Below are positions 25,392-35,979 of a DNA stretch of 50,662 nucleotides, in pieces. How positions within the stretch are numbered: the stretch's first letter is position 1; each line of letters opens with the position of its first letter. This stretch comes from Leptotrichiaceae bacterium. GTDB lineage: Bacteria; Fusobacteriota; Fusobacteriia; Fusobacteriales; Leptotrichiaceae. The stretch lies in contig JAGOWQ010000009.1 in assembly GCA_018060185.1 (NCBI GenBank), positions 1 to 50,662 of the forward strand, in the 5' to 3' direction. A program made the position numbers and the translations under genes. Under the pieces are notes generated by a model, which saw only the letters and a list, made by a program, of their open reading frames with translations, was not told the DNA's origin and made no database searches.

Positions 25392-26858
25392 ATGAAGTTT
25401 AATAAAAATGAAAAATTAATTTTAGATTATTTAGTAGATAAAAAAGATTATAAAACTGCTGATGAAATATCGATTAAATTTAAAATATCAGTTGCTACAG
25501 TATATAGAACAATAAAAAAAATGAATTTGATGTTTTCTCCTAAAAATTTGGTTTTATCTAAAAAAGGGAAAGGTCTTAAATTAAATTATGAACTTTATTT
25601 GAATATAAATAATTACAATTTTAAAAATAGAGATAAATTACCTACAGAAAGGCGTAATGAAATTTTACTAAAATTACTTTTTAAATCTCCAATAAAAGTG
25701 AAATTCGATTATCTATTTTCAGATTATTTTTTAGGAGAAGCAAGTATAAATAAAGATATATCAATAATAAAACAGTTTCTTTTAAACTATAATCTTAAAT
25801 TTTGGAAAAAAGATGAATACGTTTGGATAGAAGGAAGTGAGGAAAATATAAGAAAATTAATTAACAGAATAGTAATTAATTTGAATCTTATTAATTCAGA
25901 TATGTCATATAATAACTTGAAAAAGAGAGACTATGATATAGATTTTGTCTTAAGTCAGATAGAAAGAATAGAAAAGGAACTGGAAACGCTAATTTCATAC
26001 CCTTATAATTTAAATATATTTTCTCACATATATATATTGATTAACAGGTTTAGAAAGGGAAAGATAAAGTTTGAACTAGAAATTAAAAGAGAATGGAAGA
26101 AAAATTATAATAAAAAAATATTTGAAGTATCAAAAAAAGCTATTGAAAGGTTAAGTGAATATTTAAATGTTAAACTTCCAGAGATAGAAATAGATTATTT
26201 ATATCAATATTTAATAAGTTCTAGAGTTTATAAAGAAGAAAATGGAGAAGAAATTTTAAAAAAAGAAACAAAGAAAATAACAAAATATTTTATAAATGAA
26301 ATTGAAAAAAATACAAAATTAAAATTCAATAATATAGAACTGAAAAAAGATTTGATTAGCCATATAGAACCTATGTTGCAGAGATTAAAAAATGGAATAG
26401 AAATAAAAAATGATTTACTTGATGAAATAAAAATAGAGTACAGTAAAATTTTTAAAGAGGTTAAAAAAGTGAGTGGAAAAGTAGCAAAAAAATTTAAACT
26501 TTCGAATATTTCAGAAGAAGAATCTGCATTTATAACTTTATATTTTATGAAAAATATTGAAGAAACAAGAAATGAAAAAAATATAATAATAATATGTTCA
26601 AGCGGTGTAGGAACATCTGAATTATTAAAAGTAAAAGTAAGAAAATTATTTCCAGAGATAAATATAATAGATGTAATGTCTAAAAGAAGTTATTTGCAAA
26701 GAATAGAAGATTATAAAAATTTAGATTTTATATTAACTACAGTAAATTTTGAAGAAAAAATAGAAATTCCATGTTTACTTGTTAGTGCAATATTTATAGA
26801 AAATGATAGACATAGAGTGGAAAAAATAATAAAGGAGAATAAATATGCAGATAAATAG
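25392..26858 (+). CDS. PRD-type PTS-controlled transcription regulator with EIIB domain (module 2)
   Basis: A 488-residue regulator: N-terminal helix-turn-helix (TADEISIKFKISVATVYRTIKK), a second DNA-binding or linker region, PRD1 (about 195-300), PRD2 (about 305-400) and an EIIB-like domain with IIICSSGVGTSELLK near residue 400. It is shorter than the other two because it lacks a fused EIIA; the free EIIA gene overlaps its end by 14 bp. Each PRD keeps its first His (IFSHIYILINR, LISHIEPMLQR) but the second position reads Tyr (YLYQYLIS, FITLYFMKN), so fewer phosphorylation sites remain. It likely controls the fructose-type PTS and aldolase downstream. Confidence 0.85.
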   Translation: MKFNKNEKLILDYLVDKKDYKTADEISIKFKISVATVYRTIKKMNLMFSPKNLVLSKKGKGLKLNYELYLNINNYNFKNRDKLPTERRNEILLKLLFKSPIKVKFDYLFSDYFLGEASINKDISIIKQFLLNYNLKFWKKDEYVWIEGSEENIRKLINRIVINLNLINSDMSYNNLKKRDYDIDFVLSQIERIEKELETLISYPYNLNIFSHIYILINRFRKGKIKFELEIKREWKKNYNKKIFEVSKKAIERLSEYLNVKLPEIEIDYLYQYLISSRVYKEENGEEILKKETKKITKYFINEIEKNTKLKFNNIELKKDLISHIEPMLQRLKNGIEIKNDLLDEIKIEYSKIFKEVKKVSGKVAKKFKLSNISEEESAFITLYFMKNIEETRNEKNIIIICSSGVGTSELLKVKVRKLFPEINIIDVMSKRSYLQRIEDYKNLDFILTTVNFEEKIEIPCLLVSAIFIENDRHRVEKIIKENKYADK

Positions 26859-27312
26859 TAAAACAGATATAAAAAAAGTAGTTAAGGAAGAATTAATATT
26901 AACTAACATAGAAGCAAAAAATAAAAGAGAAGTAATAGAAACATTGGTGGACTTACTTTATAGAGAAAAATGCATAACTCAAAAAGAAGAATTTATAAAT
27001 GATGTATTTCTTAGAGAGGAGGAAGGGTCAACTGGATTAGGACAAGGGATTGCGATACCTCATGGGAAATCAAAAAGTGTCATTAAAACATCTATAGCAA
27101 TAGCAACTTTAAAAAATGAAATTTTATGGGAGGAACCAGATGAAAAAGTGACTGTATTAATATTATTTGCAGTACAAGATAAAGATATTAATACAACGCA
27201 TATACTATTATTACAACAGGTAGCAATAATGCTGGCAGATGAAAAATTCATAGAAAATATAAAAAATGTAAAAACAGAAAAAGAAGTATTTAAATTATTT
27301 GTAAATAAATAA
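26845..27312 (+). CDS. PTS EIIA component, fructose type (module 2)
   Basis: A 155-residue EIIA2-family protein with the phospho-histidine His73 in GIAIPHGKSKSV. The ATG at 26845 follows AAAGGAGAAT inside the regulator gene. It feeds phosphate to the EIIB at 28231. In this module the aldolase gene stands between EIIA and EIIB. Confidence 0.92.
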   Translation: MQINSKTDIKKVVKEELILTNIEAKNKREVIETLVDLLYREKCITQKEEFINDVFLREEEGSTGLGQGIAIPHGKSKSVIKTSIAIATLKNEILWEEPDEKVTVLILFAVQDKDINTTHILLLQQVAIMLADEKFIENIKNVKTEKEVFKLFVNK

Positions 27313-27329
27313 AATTAGGAGGAATTATT

Positions 27330-28199
27330 ATGTTGATAACAGGAAAAGAAATATTAACAGTAGCACAAAGAAATAAGTTTGCAGTACCAGCTTTTAATGC
27401 AGGATCAGGGCAATTATTTACAGCAGTTTTAGAAAGTGCAGAAAAATTGAATGCACCTTTTATGATAGAAATACACCCTGATGAATTATCTTTTTTAAGA
27501 GACAGCTTTATTGCACAAGTGAGAGAAGCTGCACACAAATCAAATATTCCAGTATGTATTCATTTGGATCATGGAGCAAATTATGAGCAGATTATACATG
27601 CTATTCAACTTGGATTTACATCTGTAATGATAGATGCTTCACATTGTCCTTTTGAAGAAAATATTATAATAACAAAAAAAGTAGTTGAAGCAGCACATGC
27701 AGTGGGAGTTTCTGTTGAAGCAGAGTTAGGAACTATAGGTGACACAGGAAACACCGTTGAAGGAGGAGTGACAGAGGTTGTATACACTGTACCAGAAAAA
27801 GCTAAAGAATTTGTTGATGTAACGGGTATAGATTCGTTGGCAGTTGCAATAGGAACTGCACACGGAATATATCCAAAAAATGTAAAACCTAAATTAAGAT
27901 TAGATATTTTAGAGAAAATAAGAAAGAGAGTAGATATACCTCTTGTTTTACATGGTGGTTCTAGTAATCCAGATAGTGAGATAGTAAAAGCAATAGAAAT
28001 AGGTATAAGTAAAATAAATATCTCAAGTGACATAAAAATAGTATTTGCAGAAAAATTAAGAGAAATTTTGAATTCTGGAAATCCTGAAATAAGAGAACCT
28101 AACGTCTTATTTCCTCCTTGTATGGAAGAAACTAAAAAAATAGCTGAATTTAAAATGAAACTATTTAAAACAAACGATACTATAAAATATTATAAATAA
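27330..28199 (+). CDS. Class II ketose-bisphosphate aldolase (fructose/tagatose-bisphosphate aldolase family)
   Basis: A 289-residue zinc aldolase. The catalytic Asp and first zinc His are Asp80-His81 in HLDHGANY; further ligands are in TAHGIY and LVLHGGSS, and NISSD binds the phosphate. This family splits fructose or tagatose 1,6-bisphosphate, or the 1-phosphate relatives, into dihydroxyacetone phosphate and an aldehyde. Its place between PTS EIIA and EIIB suggests it cleaves the product of this PTS; the sugar cannot be fixed from sequence. No dedicated 1-phosphofructokinase is seen in the module. Confidence 0.9.
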   Translation: MLITGKEILTVAQRNKFAVPAFNAGSGQLFTAVLESAEKLNAPFMIEIHPDELSFLRDSFIAQVREAAHKSNIPVCIHLDHGANYEQIIHAIQLGFTSVMIDASHCPFEENIIITKKVVEAAHAVGVSVEAELGTIGDTGNTVEGGVTEVVYTVPEKAKEFVDVTGIDSLAVAIGTAHGIYPKNVKPKLRLDILEKIRKRVDIPLVLHGGSSNPDSEIVKAIEIGISKINISSDIKIVFAEKLREILNSGNPEIREPNVLFPPCMEETKKIAEFKMKLFKTNDTIKYYK

Positions 28200-28230
28200 T
28201 ATATTTAAATTATAAAAAAGAGGTGATTTT

Positions 28231-28545
28231 ATGAAAATTGTAGCTGTTGCAGCTTGTACTTCGGGAATAGCACATACTTATATAGCGAAAGAAAAACTTA
28301 TTAATGCAGCCCATAGTTTAGGTCATGAAATAGAAGTTGAAACTCAGGGTACGATAGGAGTACAGGATGAACTTTCTATGGAAGATATAAAAAATGCAGA
28401 TATTGTAATAATCGCAGCAGATATAGCAATAACAGGGAAAGAAAGATTTAAAGATAAAAAAACAGTGGAAGTACCCACTAATATATGTGTGAAAGCTCCT
28501 AAAGCTTTTTTAGAGAAAGTTGAAGAAGAATTATTAAAAAAATAG
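28231..28545 (+). CDS. PTS EIIB component, fructose type (module 2)
   Basis: A 104-residue EIIB with phosphocysteine Cys9 in AACTSGIAHTYIA. The usual family motif is CPTGIAHT; here the residue after Cys is Thr. It is preceded by AAGAGGTGAT and followed 19 bp later by EIIC. Confidence 0.92.
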   Translation: MKIVAVAACTSGIAHTYIAKEKLINAAHSLGHEIEVETQGTIGVQDELSMEDIKNADIVIIAADIAITGKERFKDKKTVEVPTNICVKAPKAFLEKVEEELLKK

Positions 28546-28564
28546 TTAAAAAGGAGAAATAAGT

Positions 28565-29650
28565 ATGAAAAAATTTGAAATAAAAAAACATGCTTTAACA
28601 GCAATTTCTTACATGCTACCTTTAGTTGTAGCTTCTGGGTTGCTTATAGCAATAGGTAATTTATGTGGTGGGGAAAATATAACAGATTTTTCCCAACCAA
28701 TATCGGTTCCAAGCGCATTAACTAGTCTTGGAGTTATGGGAATGGGATTGTTGCCGTCATTTATTTCAGGATATATAGCTTATTCAATAGCTGCTCGCCC
28801 AGGGATAGCTCCAGGATTTTTAATTGGAATGATAGCAAAATCAATAGGAGCAGGATTTTTAGGAGGAATGGTAGGAGGGTTTGTAGTAGGATATTTTATA
28901 GTTTGGTTAAAAAAATTATTAAAAGTACCTAAATGGGCAGAAGGATTAATGCCAATGATGATAATCCCTACTGTATCCTCTGTTGTGGTTGGAATATTGA
29001 TGTTTTTCATTTTAGGTGTTCCAATAGTTTGGTTAACACAAGCATTAACGAATTTTATAAGAAGTATGGAAGGAAGTTCAAAAATTGTATACGGATTTGT
29101 TTTTGGAGTTCTCGGATGTTTTGATTTTGGTGGACCTATAAGTAAAGTTCCTAATCTTTTTGCAGATGGTTTACTATTAGAGGGGATATTAGAACCAGAA
29201 GGAATAAAAGTTTTAGGTGCAATGGTACCTCCTTTTGGAGTTACTATAGCATTAATATTATCAAAGGTATTTAATAAAAAAATATTTACTATGGAGGAAG
29301 AAGACAATATTAAAGTTGCATTTCCTATGGGATGTTGTATGATAACAGAAGGAGTAATACCAATTGCAATGAATGATTTGGTAAGAACTGTAGTAAGTAG
29401 TTCTATAGGATGTGGAATATCAGGAGCAATAAGTTTTGTTTTTGGAAATGGAAGTCCTGTCCCATCTGGAGGGGTATTTGTAATTCCTGTTATGACAAAG
29501 CCATTAGTAGCAGTTTGTGCATTAATGACAGGCTCAATGGTAACAGGACTATTACTTTTCTTTTTGAAAAAAAGAGTAACTGATGAGTCGTTAACGAGAG
29601 TAGAAATAGAAGAAGATATAGATTTATCAGGAATTGTAATTAAAGGGTAA
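28565..29650 (+). CDS. PTS EIIC permease, fructose family (module 2)
   Basis: A 361-residue membrane permease of the fructose family. Recognised by SYMLPLVVASGLLIAIGN at the start, SYIAYSIAARPGIAPGFLIGM-like segments, GFVFGVLGCFDFGGPISKV and FPMGCCMITEGVIPIA. It stands alone without fused EIIA or EIIB, so the three subunits form one transporter. Last gene of module 2, followed by a strong terminator. Confidence 0.93.
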   Translation: MKKFEIKKHALTAISYMLPLVVASGLLIAIGNLCGGENITDFSQPISVPSALTSLGVMGMGLLPSFISGYIAYSIAARPGIAPGFLIGMIAKSIGAGFLGGMVGGFVVGYFIVWLKKLLKVPKWAEGLMPMMIIPTVSSVVVGILMFFILGVPIVWLTQALTNFIRSMEGSSKIVYGFVFGVLGCFDFGGPISKVPNLFADGLLLEGILEPEGIKVLGAMVPPFGVTIALILSKVFNKKIFTMEEEDNIKVAFPMGCCMITEGVIPIAMNDLVRTVVSSSIGCGISGAISFVFGNGSPVPSGGVFVIPVMTKPLVAVCALMTGSMVTGLLLFFLKKRVTDESLTRVEIEEDIDLSGIVIKG

Positions 29651-29660
29651 ATAAATTAAG

Positions 29661-29710
29661 CGTCAATTACCACATTAAAATGGAAAAAGTGGTAATTGAT
29701 GTTTTTTTTT
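29661..29710 (+). terminator. Terminator after PTS module 2
   Basis: A 13-bp stem pairs 29661-29673 with 29689-29701 (core CAATTACCAC / GTGGTAATTG), loop of 15 nt, then nine T. Strong rho-independent form. Confidence 0.85.
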
Positions 29711-29717
29711 AAAAAGG

Positions 29718-29731
29718 TATAATTAATTATA
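29718..29731 (+). promoter_or_regulatory. Perfect palindrome at the -35 position of PTS module 3
   Basis: TATAATTAATTATA is a perfect 14-bp palindrome that ends 12 bp before a TATAAT (29744-29749), covering the place of a -35 box, which is otherwise lacking. This would suit an activator-dependent promoter bound by the regulator that follows. Chance is not excluded in such AT-rich DNA. Confidence 0.35.
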
Positions 29732-29786
29732 AGTAAGATAGAGTATAATAAAACATCAAATCAATATGGAAAAGAGGTTTTTTGTT

Positions 29787-31709
29787 TTGAATAATAGAAT
29801 GAAGGAATTAGTAGAATTAATATCGATAAATAAATATAAAACAGCAGAAGAATTATCAAAAAAATTAAATGTTAGTACTAAAACTGTTAGAACAGAAATA
29901 AAAAACTTAAATAGTTTATTAATAAAATCAGGGGCAGAAATAGTTTCTAAATCTGGTTACGGTTATATTTTGAAAATAAATAACAAAGAATTATTTTCAA
30001 AGTTTGATTTTCCAAATAAAAAAAATATAATTCCAGATACTTCTAAAAGTAGAATTCAATACATTATAGAATATTTAATAAATATAAAAGAATATGTAAA
30101 AGTAGAAGATTTAAGTAAGATTCTTTTTACTTCTCCTAAAACACTGGCAAAGGATATAAAAGAAGCAGAAAAAATATTAAATAGTTATAATATAAAACTA
30201 GAAAGAAAACCTTATTATGGAATAAAACTAAAAGGAGAAGAATTTGATATAAGGCTTTGTATAGCAGATTATGTAGAAAAAAAGACTAATGGAATAGAAC
30301 ATATAAAGATAGTGGATAAAAATGAACTTAAAAAGATAGCGACAATAATAATGGAAACATTGAAAAAAGAAAATTTTAATATCTCAGATGTAGCTTTTCA
30401 AAATTTAATAATACACATTCAAATAGCTTTAAAAAGAATAGAAAATAACTGTTATGTTCCTGTAGAAGAAAAAAAGCTTAGGGAATATATAAGTGAAAAA
30501 GAATTTCAAATAGCCAAAAAATGTACTTATAACTTGGAAAAAATATTTAAAATAAAATTTCCAGAATCAGAAATAGGATACATAGCAATTCATTTAGCAG
30601 GAAAAAAAATATTTAAAGAAAATAAAATTGATGAAAAAAACTTCATAATAGATCAGGAAATAAGTAATATTGTAAATGAAATGTTAAAAAAGATGTATGA
30701 CGCTTTTAAATTTGACTTTAGCAAGGATTTAGAGTTAAGAATAGCTTTAGCACAACATTTAATGCCGCTTAGAATAAGAGTAAGATTTGATATGAAAATG
30801 AAAAATCCCATGTTAGATAAAATAAAAGAGAGATTTAGTTTAGCGTATGCAATGGCAAAATATGCAAGTACAACATTTTATGAATATTATAATAAAAATT
30901 TATCTGAAGATGAGGTAGGGTATATTGCACTAAATTTAGCATTAGCTTTAGAAAGGCAAAGAAAAGATATAAACAAAAAGACAGTTTTACTCGTATGTTC
31001 TTCAGGAAAAGGGAGCGCAGAGCTATTGGCTTATACATATAAAGAAGCTTTTGGAGAATATATAGAAGAACTTATAACGTGCAGTGTATATGACTTAGAA
31101 AGTATGGATTTTAGTAAGATAGATTATGTATTTACAACAGTTCCTATAAATATAAAAGTACCTATTCCCATTCAAGAAGTAGAGTATTTTTTAGAAGAAA
31201 GTAATATAAGAGATATAAAAAAGATTTTTACTGTAGAAGAAAAAGATAACTTTTTAAAATATTACGATAATGATTTGTTTTTATCTAATATATGTTTAAA
31301 AACAAAAGAAGAAATACTCAAGTATATGGTTAATCATATAAAAAAATATAAAATAATTCCTAATAACTTTTTATCTTCAATAAAAAAAAGAGAAAAACTT
31401 GGAATAACAGAATTTGGAAATAAAATAGCTATGCCACATCCAGATAAAACGTTGACAGAAGAAAGCTTTGTTTGTGTAGGAATATTGGAAAATCCTATTA
31501 TATGGGAAAAAAAGGAAGTTCAAGTAGTTTTTCTAGTTTCTGTATCTAAAAAGACAGACAAGAAATTAAAATATTTTTATAAAGTAACAGCAAAATTTTT
31601 ATTAAACAAAAAAAATATAGAAAAATTAATTAAAAGTAGAAAATATGAAGATTTGATTTTAATGCTTAAAAATATAGAAGAAAAAATGGAGGATGAAACA
31701 AATGAATGA
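29787..31709 (+). CDS. PRD-type PTS-controlled transcription regulator with EIIB and EIIA domains (module 3)
   Basis: About 640 residues. Order: HTH (YKTAEELSKKLNVSTKTVRT), a second HTH (about 100-150), PRD1, PRD2, EIIB-like domain at LLVCSSGKGSAELL, EIIA-like domain with IAMPHPDKT. PRD1 keeps both His positions (LIIHIQIALKR, YIAIHLAG); PRD2 keeps the first (AQHLMPLR), while the second reads Asn (YIALNLALA). The TTG at 29787 is preferred as start because AAAGAGG (29771-29777) lies 9 nt upstream; an ATG at 29766 has no ribosome site. It should control the lactose/cellobiose-type PTS that follows and overlaps its 3' end. Confidence 0.85.
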   Translation: MNNRMKELVELISINKYKTAEELSKKLNVSTKTVRTEIKNLNSLLIKSGAEIVSKSGYGYILKINNKELFSKFDFPNKKNIIPDTSKSRIQYIIEYLINIKEYVKVEDLSKILFTSPKTLAKDIKEAEKILNSYNIKLERKPYYGIKLKGEEFDIRLCIADYVEKKTNGIEHIKIVDKNELKKIATIIMETLKKENFNISDVAFQNLIIHIQIALKRIENNCYVPVEEKKLREYISEKEFQIAKKCTYNLEKIFKIKFPESEIGYIAIHLAGKKIFKENKIDEKNFIIDQEISNIVNEMLKKMYDAFKFDFSKDLELRIALAQHLMPLRIRVRFDMKMKNPMLDKIKERFSLAYAMAKYASTTFYEYYNKNLSEDEVGYIALNLALALERQRKDINKKTVLLVCSSGKGSAELLAYTYKEAFGEYIEELITCSVYDLESMDFSKIDYVFTTVPINIKVPIPIQEVEYFLEESNIRDIKKIFTVEEKDNFLKYYDNDLFLSNICLKTKEEILKYMVNHIKKYKIIPNNFLSSIKKREKLGITEFGNKIAMPHPDKTLTEESFVCVGILENPIIWEKKEVQVVFLVSVSKKTDKKLKYFYKVTAKFLLNKKNIEKLIKSRKYEDLILMLKNIEEKMEDETNE

Positions 31710-32043
31710 AGACAAATATGAAATAGCTTTTCAAGTAATAATGAATGCGGGGAATTCTAAATCTTCATCTATGATGGCTATAGAAGCAGCTAGAGAATTT
31801 GATTTTGAAGAAGCTAAAAGACTTCTAAAAGAAGCTGACAAAGATTTAAGAGAGGCCCATTATGTACAAACAGAATTAATTCAAAAAGAAAGCAATGGAA
31901 ATGGTGTAGATGTAAATATAATTCTTGTCCATTCCCAAGATCATCTATCTATGGCTATAACGACGCGAGATCAAGCAGAAGAATTTTTGAATTTATATAA
32001 AGTAATAAAAGAATTAAAGGATAAGATAAGTGAAATAAAATAA
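31702..32043 (+). CDS. PTS EIIA component, lactose/cellobiose type
   Basis: A 113-residue, all-helical EIIA of the lac/chb family, which works as a trimer. The active histidine is most likely His77 in ILVHSQDHLSMA, with His81 also conserved. The ATG at 31702 is 9 nt after GGAGG; an ATG at 31693 touches the GGAGG and is unlikely. The start overlaps the regulator stop by 8 bp. Confidence 0.93.
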   Translation: MNEDKYEIAFQVIMNAGNSKSSSMMAIEAAREFDFEEAKRLLKEADKDLREAHYVQTELIQKESNGNGVDVNIILVHSQDHLSMAITTRDQAEEFLNLYKVIKELKDKISEIK

Positions 32044-32071
32044 AAAATAATAAAAATAGGAGATGAGAAGT

Positions 32072-32377
32072 ATGAGAATAATGTTAGCATGTTGTGCAGG
32101 GATGTCTACAAGTTTAGTAGTTTCGAGAATGGAAGAATCAGCAAAAGAACAGGGGAAAGAGTATAAAATATGGGCAGTGGAGCAAGGTCAAATAGAAGAA
32201 GAATTGGGTAATTTTGATGTGTTGTTATTAGGGCCTCAAGTAAGGCATATTCAAAGAAAAGTAACAAAAATAGTAGGAGATAAAGCTCCGATAGGGGTTA
32301 TAGATGCAGTATCTTATGGAAGATGTGATGGAGCTGCTGTATTAAAACAGGCAGAAGAATTATCAGGGGTGAAGTAG
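32072..32377 (+). CDS. PTS EIIB component, lactose/cellobiose type
   Basis: A 101-residue EIIB of the lac/chb family; phosphocysteine Cys7 in MLACCAGMSTSLVVSRM, aligned to the CSAGMSTS loop of ChbB. The ATG at 32072 (MRIMLACC) gives the usual N-terminus and a 9-nt space to AGGAG (32058-32062); an ATG at 32063 directly abuts that site. It is followed 2 bp later by EIIC. Confidence 0.93.
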   Translation: MRIMLACCAGMSTSLVVSRMEESAKEQGKEYKIWAVEQGQIEEELGNFDVLLLGPQVRHIQRKVTKIVGDKAPIGVIDAVSYGRCDGAAVLKQAEELSGVK

Positions 32378-32379
32378 AT

Positions 32380-33684
32380 ATGACAGTCAGAGAAAAAATG
32401 GAAGATTTTTTAATATTATTAGCAGAAAAAATAGATGATAATAAATATCTACAAGCAATAAAAAATACATTTACAATATATATGCCTTTTATAATAGTAG
32501 GTTCATTTGGGACATTATTTTCTGCTCTTATCTCTAATCCTAAAACAGGTCTTGCACAGTGGATACCCGCACTAGGAAGTTTATCTGGCGCATTTTCAGC
32601 AATGAATTTTGCAACAATGACATTTATGACAATACCTATAGTATTTTTAATAGCAATGCATTTAGCGAAATCAAATAAGACTCCTGAGTATTTAACTGGA
32701 ATTGTGGCAGTCGTATCTTATGTAGCAGTCATACAACAGGTTATAGAGTACACAATGGATGATAAGCTAACAAAAATAGGGGCAATACCTAGTACAGCAC
32801 TTGGTCCTCAAGGATTATTTATAGGAATGCTTATTGCAATAATAGTATCAGAATTATTTAAAGTTCTTGTAAATATTGAAGCAATAAAAATTAAAATGCC
32901 TCCATCAGTTCCTTCAGGAATAGCCACGTCTTTTAATACATTAATTCCTATATTGATTATAATATTAGGAATGTCTATTTTCGGTAATATATTTAGAACA
33001 GTAACTGGAAAATACATAAACGAGTTTATATATGCAGCAGTTCAAACACCTCTTGAAATAGCACTGAAAAGTCCATTTGGGATATTATCTTTAGTTATAG
33101 CAGGTCAATTATTTTGGTTCTTGGGGATACACGGAGGTTTAGTAATAACTCCACTAAGAAATCCTTTGTTTGTAACAGCTATAGCAGCAAATATTGCAGC
33201 AGTAGAGTCAGGTAGAGTTCCTACAGAAGCATTTACAACATCATTTTGGCATAATTTCATAGTACCTGGAGGAGCAGGAGTGACATTATCGTTACTTATA
33301 GCAATATTTTTGTTTTCAAAAAGAGAAGAACACAGAATGATATCAAAATTAGGATTTTTACCTGGATTATGTAGTATAAATGAACCAGTTGTATTTGGTC
33401 TACCATTAGTACTAAATCCTACATTTGCAATACATTTTATATTTAATTCAGCAATAGGAGCAGGAATAGCATTATTTGCAGTAAAAATAGGATTTCTAGT
33501 ACCTAACGTAGTTGAAGTTCCTTTTGGTGTTCCAATAATAATATCTCCATTTATATCTCATGGGTGGCAAGGAGTTGTTATTCAAATAATTATATTTGCA
33601 ATTTGTACATTATCGTGGATACCTTTTGTATTAATTTCAAATAAAGAAGCAGAAAAATCTAAATCAACTGAAGTTAGTGCCTAA
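32380..33684 (+). CDS. PTS EIIC permease, lactose/cellobiose (CelB/LacE) family
   Basis: A 434-residue permease with about ten membrane helices. Family marks are TIYMPFIIVGSFGTLF near the start, LFWFLGIHGGLVITPLRNPL, and LGFLPGLCSINEPVVFGLPLVLNP containing the conserved NEP(V/I)xFGxP motif. It transports a beta-glucoside or galactoside with phosphorylation at C6. The GH1 gene behind it gives the likely next step. Confidence 0.94.
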   Translation: MTVREKMEDFLILLAEKIDDNKYLQAIKNTFTIYMPFIIVGSFGTLFSALISNPKTGLAQWIPALGSLSGAFSAMNFATMTFMTIPIVFLIAMHLAKSNKTPEYLTGIVAVVSYVAVIQQVIEYTMDDKLTKIGAIPSTALGPQGLFIGMLIAIIVSELFKVLVNIEAIKIKMPPSVPSGIATSFNTLIPILIIILGMSIFGNIFRTVTGKYINEFIYAAVQTPLEIALKSPFGILSLVIAGQLFWFLGIHGGLVITPLRNPLFVTAIAANIAAVESGRVPTEAFTTSFWHNFIVPGGAGVTLSLLIAIFLFSKREEHRMISKLGFLPGLCSINEPVVFGLPLVLNPTFAIHFIFNSAIGAGIALFAVKIGFLVPNVVEVPFGVPIIISPFISHGWQGVVIQIIIFAICTLSWIPFVLISNKEAEKSKSTEVSA

Positions 33685-35184
<1,500 letters not shown>

Positions 35185-35233
35185 AATAACAAAGTAAAAT
35201 AATAAATAAAAACTATTTTTGTAGGAGAGTGAT

Positions 35234-35943
35234 ATGATGAGTTTACAAACTATTTTAGAGCAAAAAGTTTTACCTAAAGTAATGGCTTTTGTCAATACTA
35301 AAACAATACAGGCTATTAAGGATGGATTTTCAGCAACAATAGGTCTTACAATAGTAGGATCAATATTTCTATTAATTGCAAATTTTCCTTATAAACCAAT
35401 AGTAGAATTTTTAACAAAAACAGGATGGAGAGCATATTTATTACAGGCAAATAATGCGACATACAACATATTAGCCTTAGCTTCTGTATTTACAATAGGA
35501 TATTATTATGCAAAGCATGAAAAAATAGAAGCACTAAATTCAGGAGTGTTAAGTCTAGTTTCGTTTATGGTTTTAATAAACCATTTTCATATATTACCAG
35601 CTAGTAGTGAAAGAGTAGATGGAGTCATACCAGCAGCTTATTTGGGAGCCCTGTAGTAATGAATCCAATACTTCTCATACCATTTATAGGTGTTCCTATA
35701 GTGGCTACAATAGTAGCATATATTTCAATGAAGATTGGATTAGTGCCATTAATGGGAAATATAAATCCACCTTGGACAACGCCGCCTATAATAAGTGGAT
35801 TTATAGTTGGTGGTTGGAGATTAGCGTTACTTCAGATAGTAATAATGTTGATTTCGATATTTGGATATTTCCCATTTATAAGAAAACAGGATCAGATAAA
35901 TTATGAACAGGAGCAATTACTATCTGGGGAAAATAAAGGATAA
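35234..35943 (+). pseudogene. Lactose/cellobiose PTS EIIC, internally deleted and frameshifted
   Basis: The first 140 codons (35234-35656, good AGGAG site) encode the N-terminal part of a CelB-family EIIC up to IPAAYLG, then run into GAL-stop. In the next frame, from about 35650, the sequence reads PVVMNPILLIPFIGVPIV and continues to a normal EIIC C-terminus (NINPPWTTPPIISGF, ending at 35943). A full family member has about 190 more residues between these parts, including the NEPxxFG motif. An internal deletion with a one-base frame change at about 35648-35655 explains this. The protein is of a different CelB subgroup from the intact EIIC at 32380, so it is not a recent copy of it. Confidence 0.85.
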
Positions 35944-35979
35944 GTGTAGTTATAAATATAATATAAAAAGAGGTGAAAA

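Noticed and set aside
28780..29307. Long open frame (175 codons) on the - strand inside the fructose EIIC gene
   Set aside because: It is antisense to a clear membrane permease, made of Pro/Thr/Asn/Ile-rich runs that mirror the permease codons, and has no ribosome site. A shadow of the real gene.
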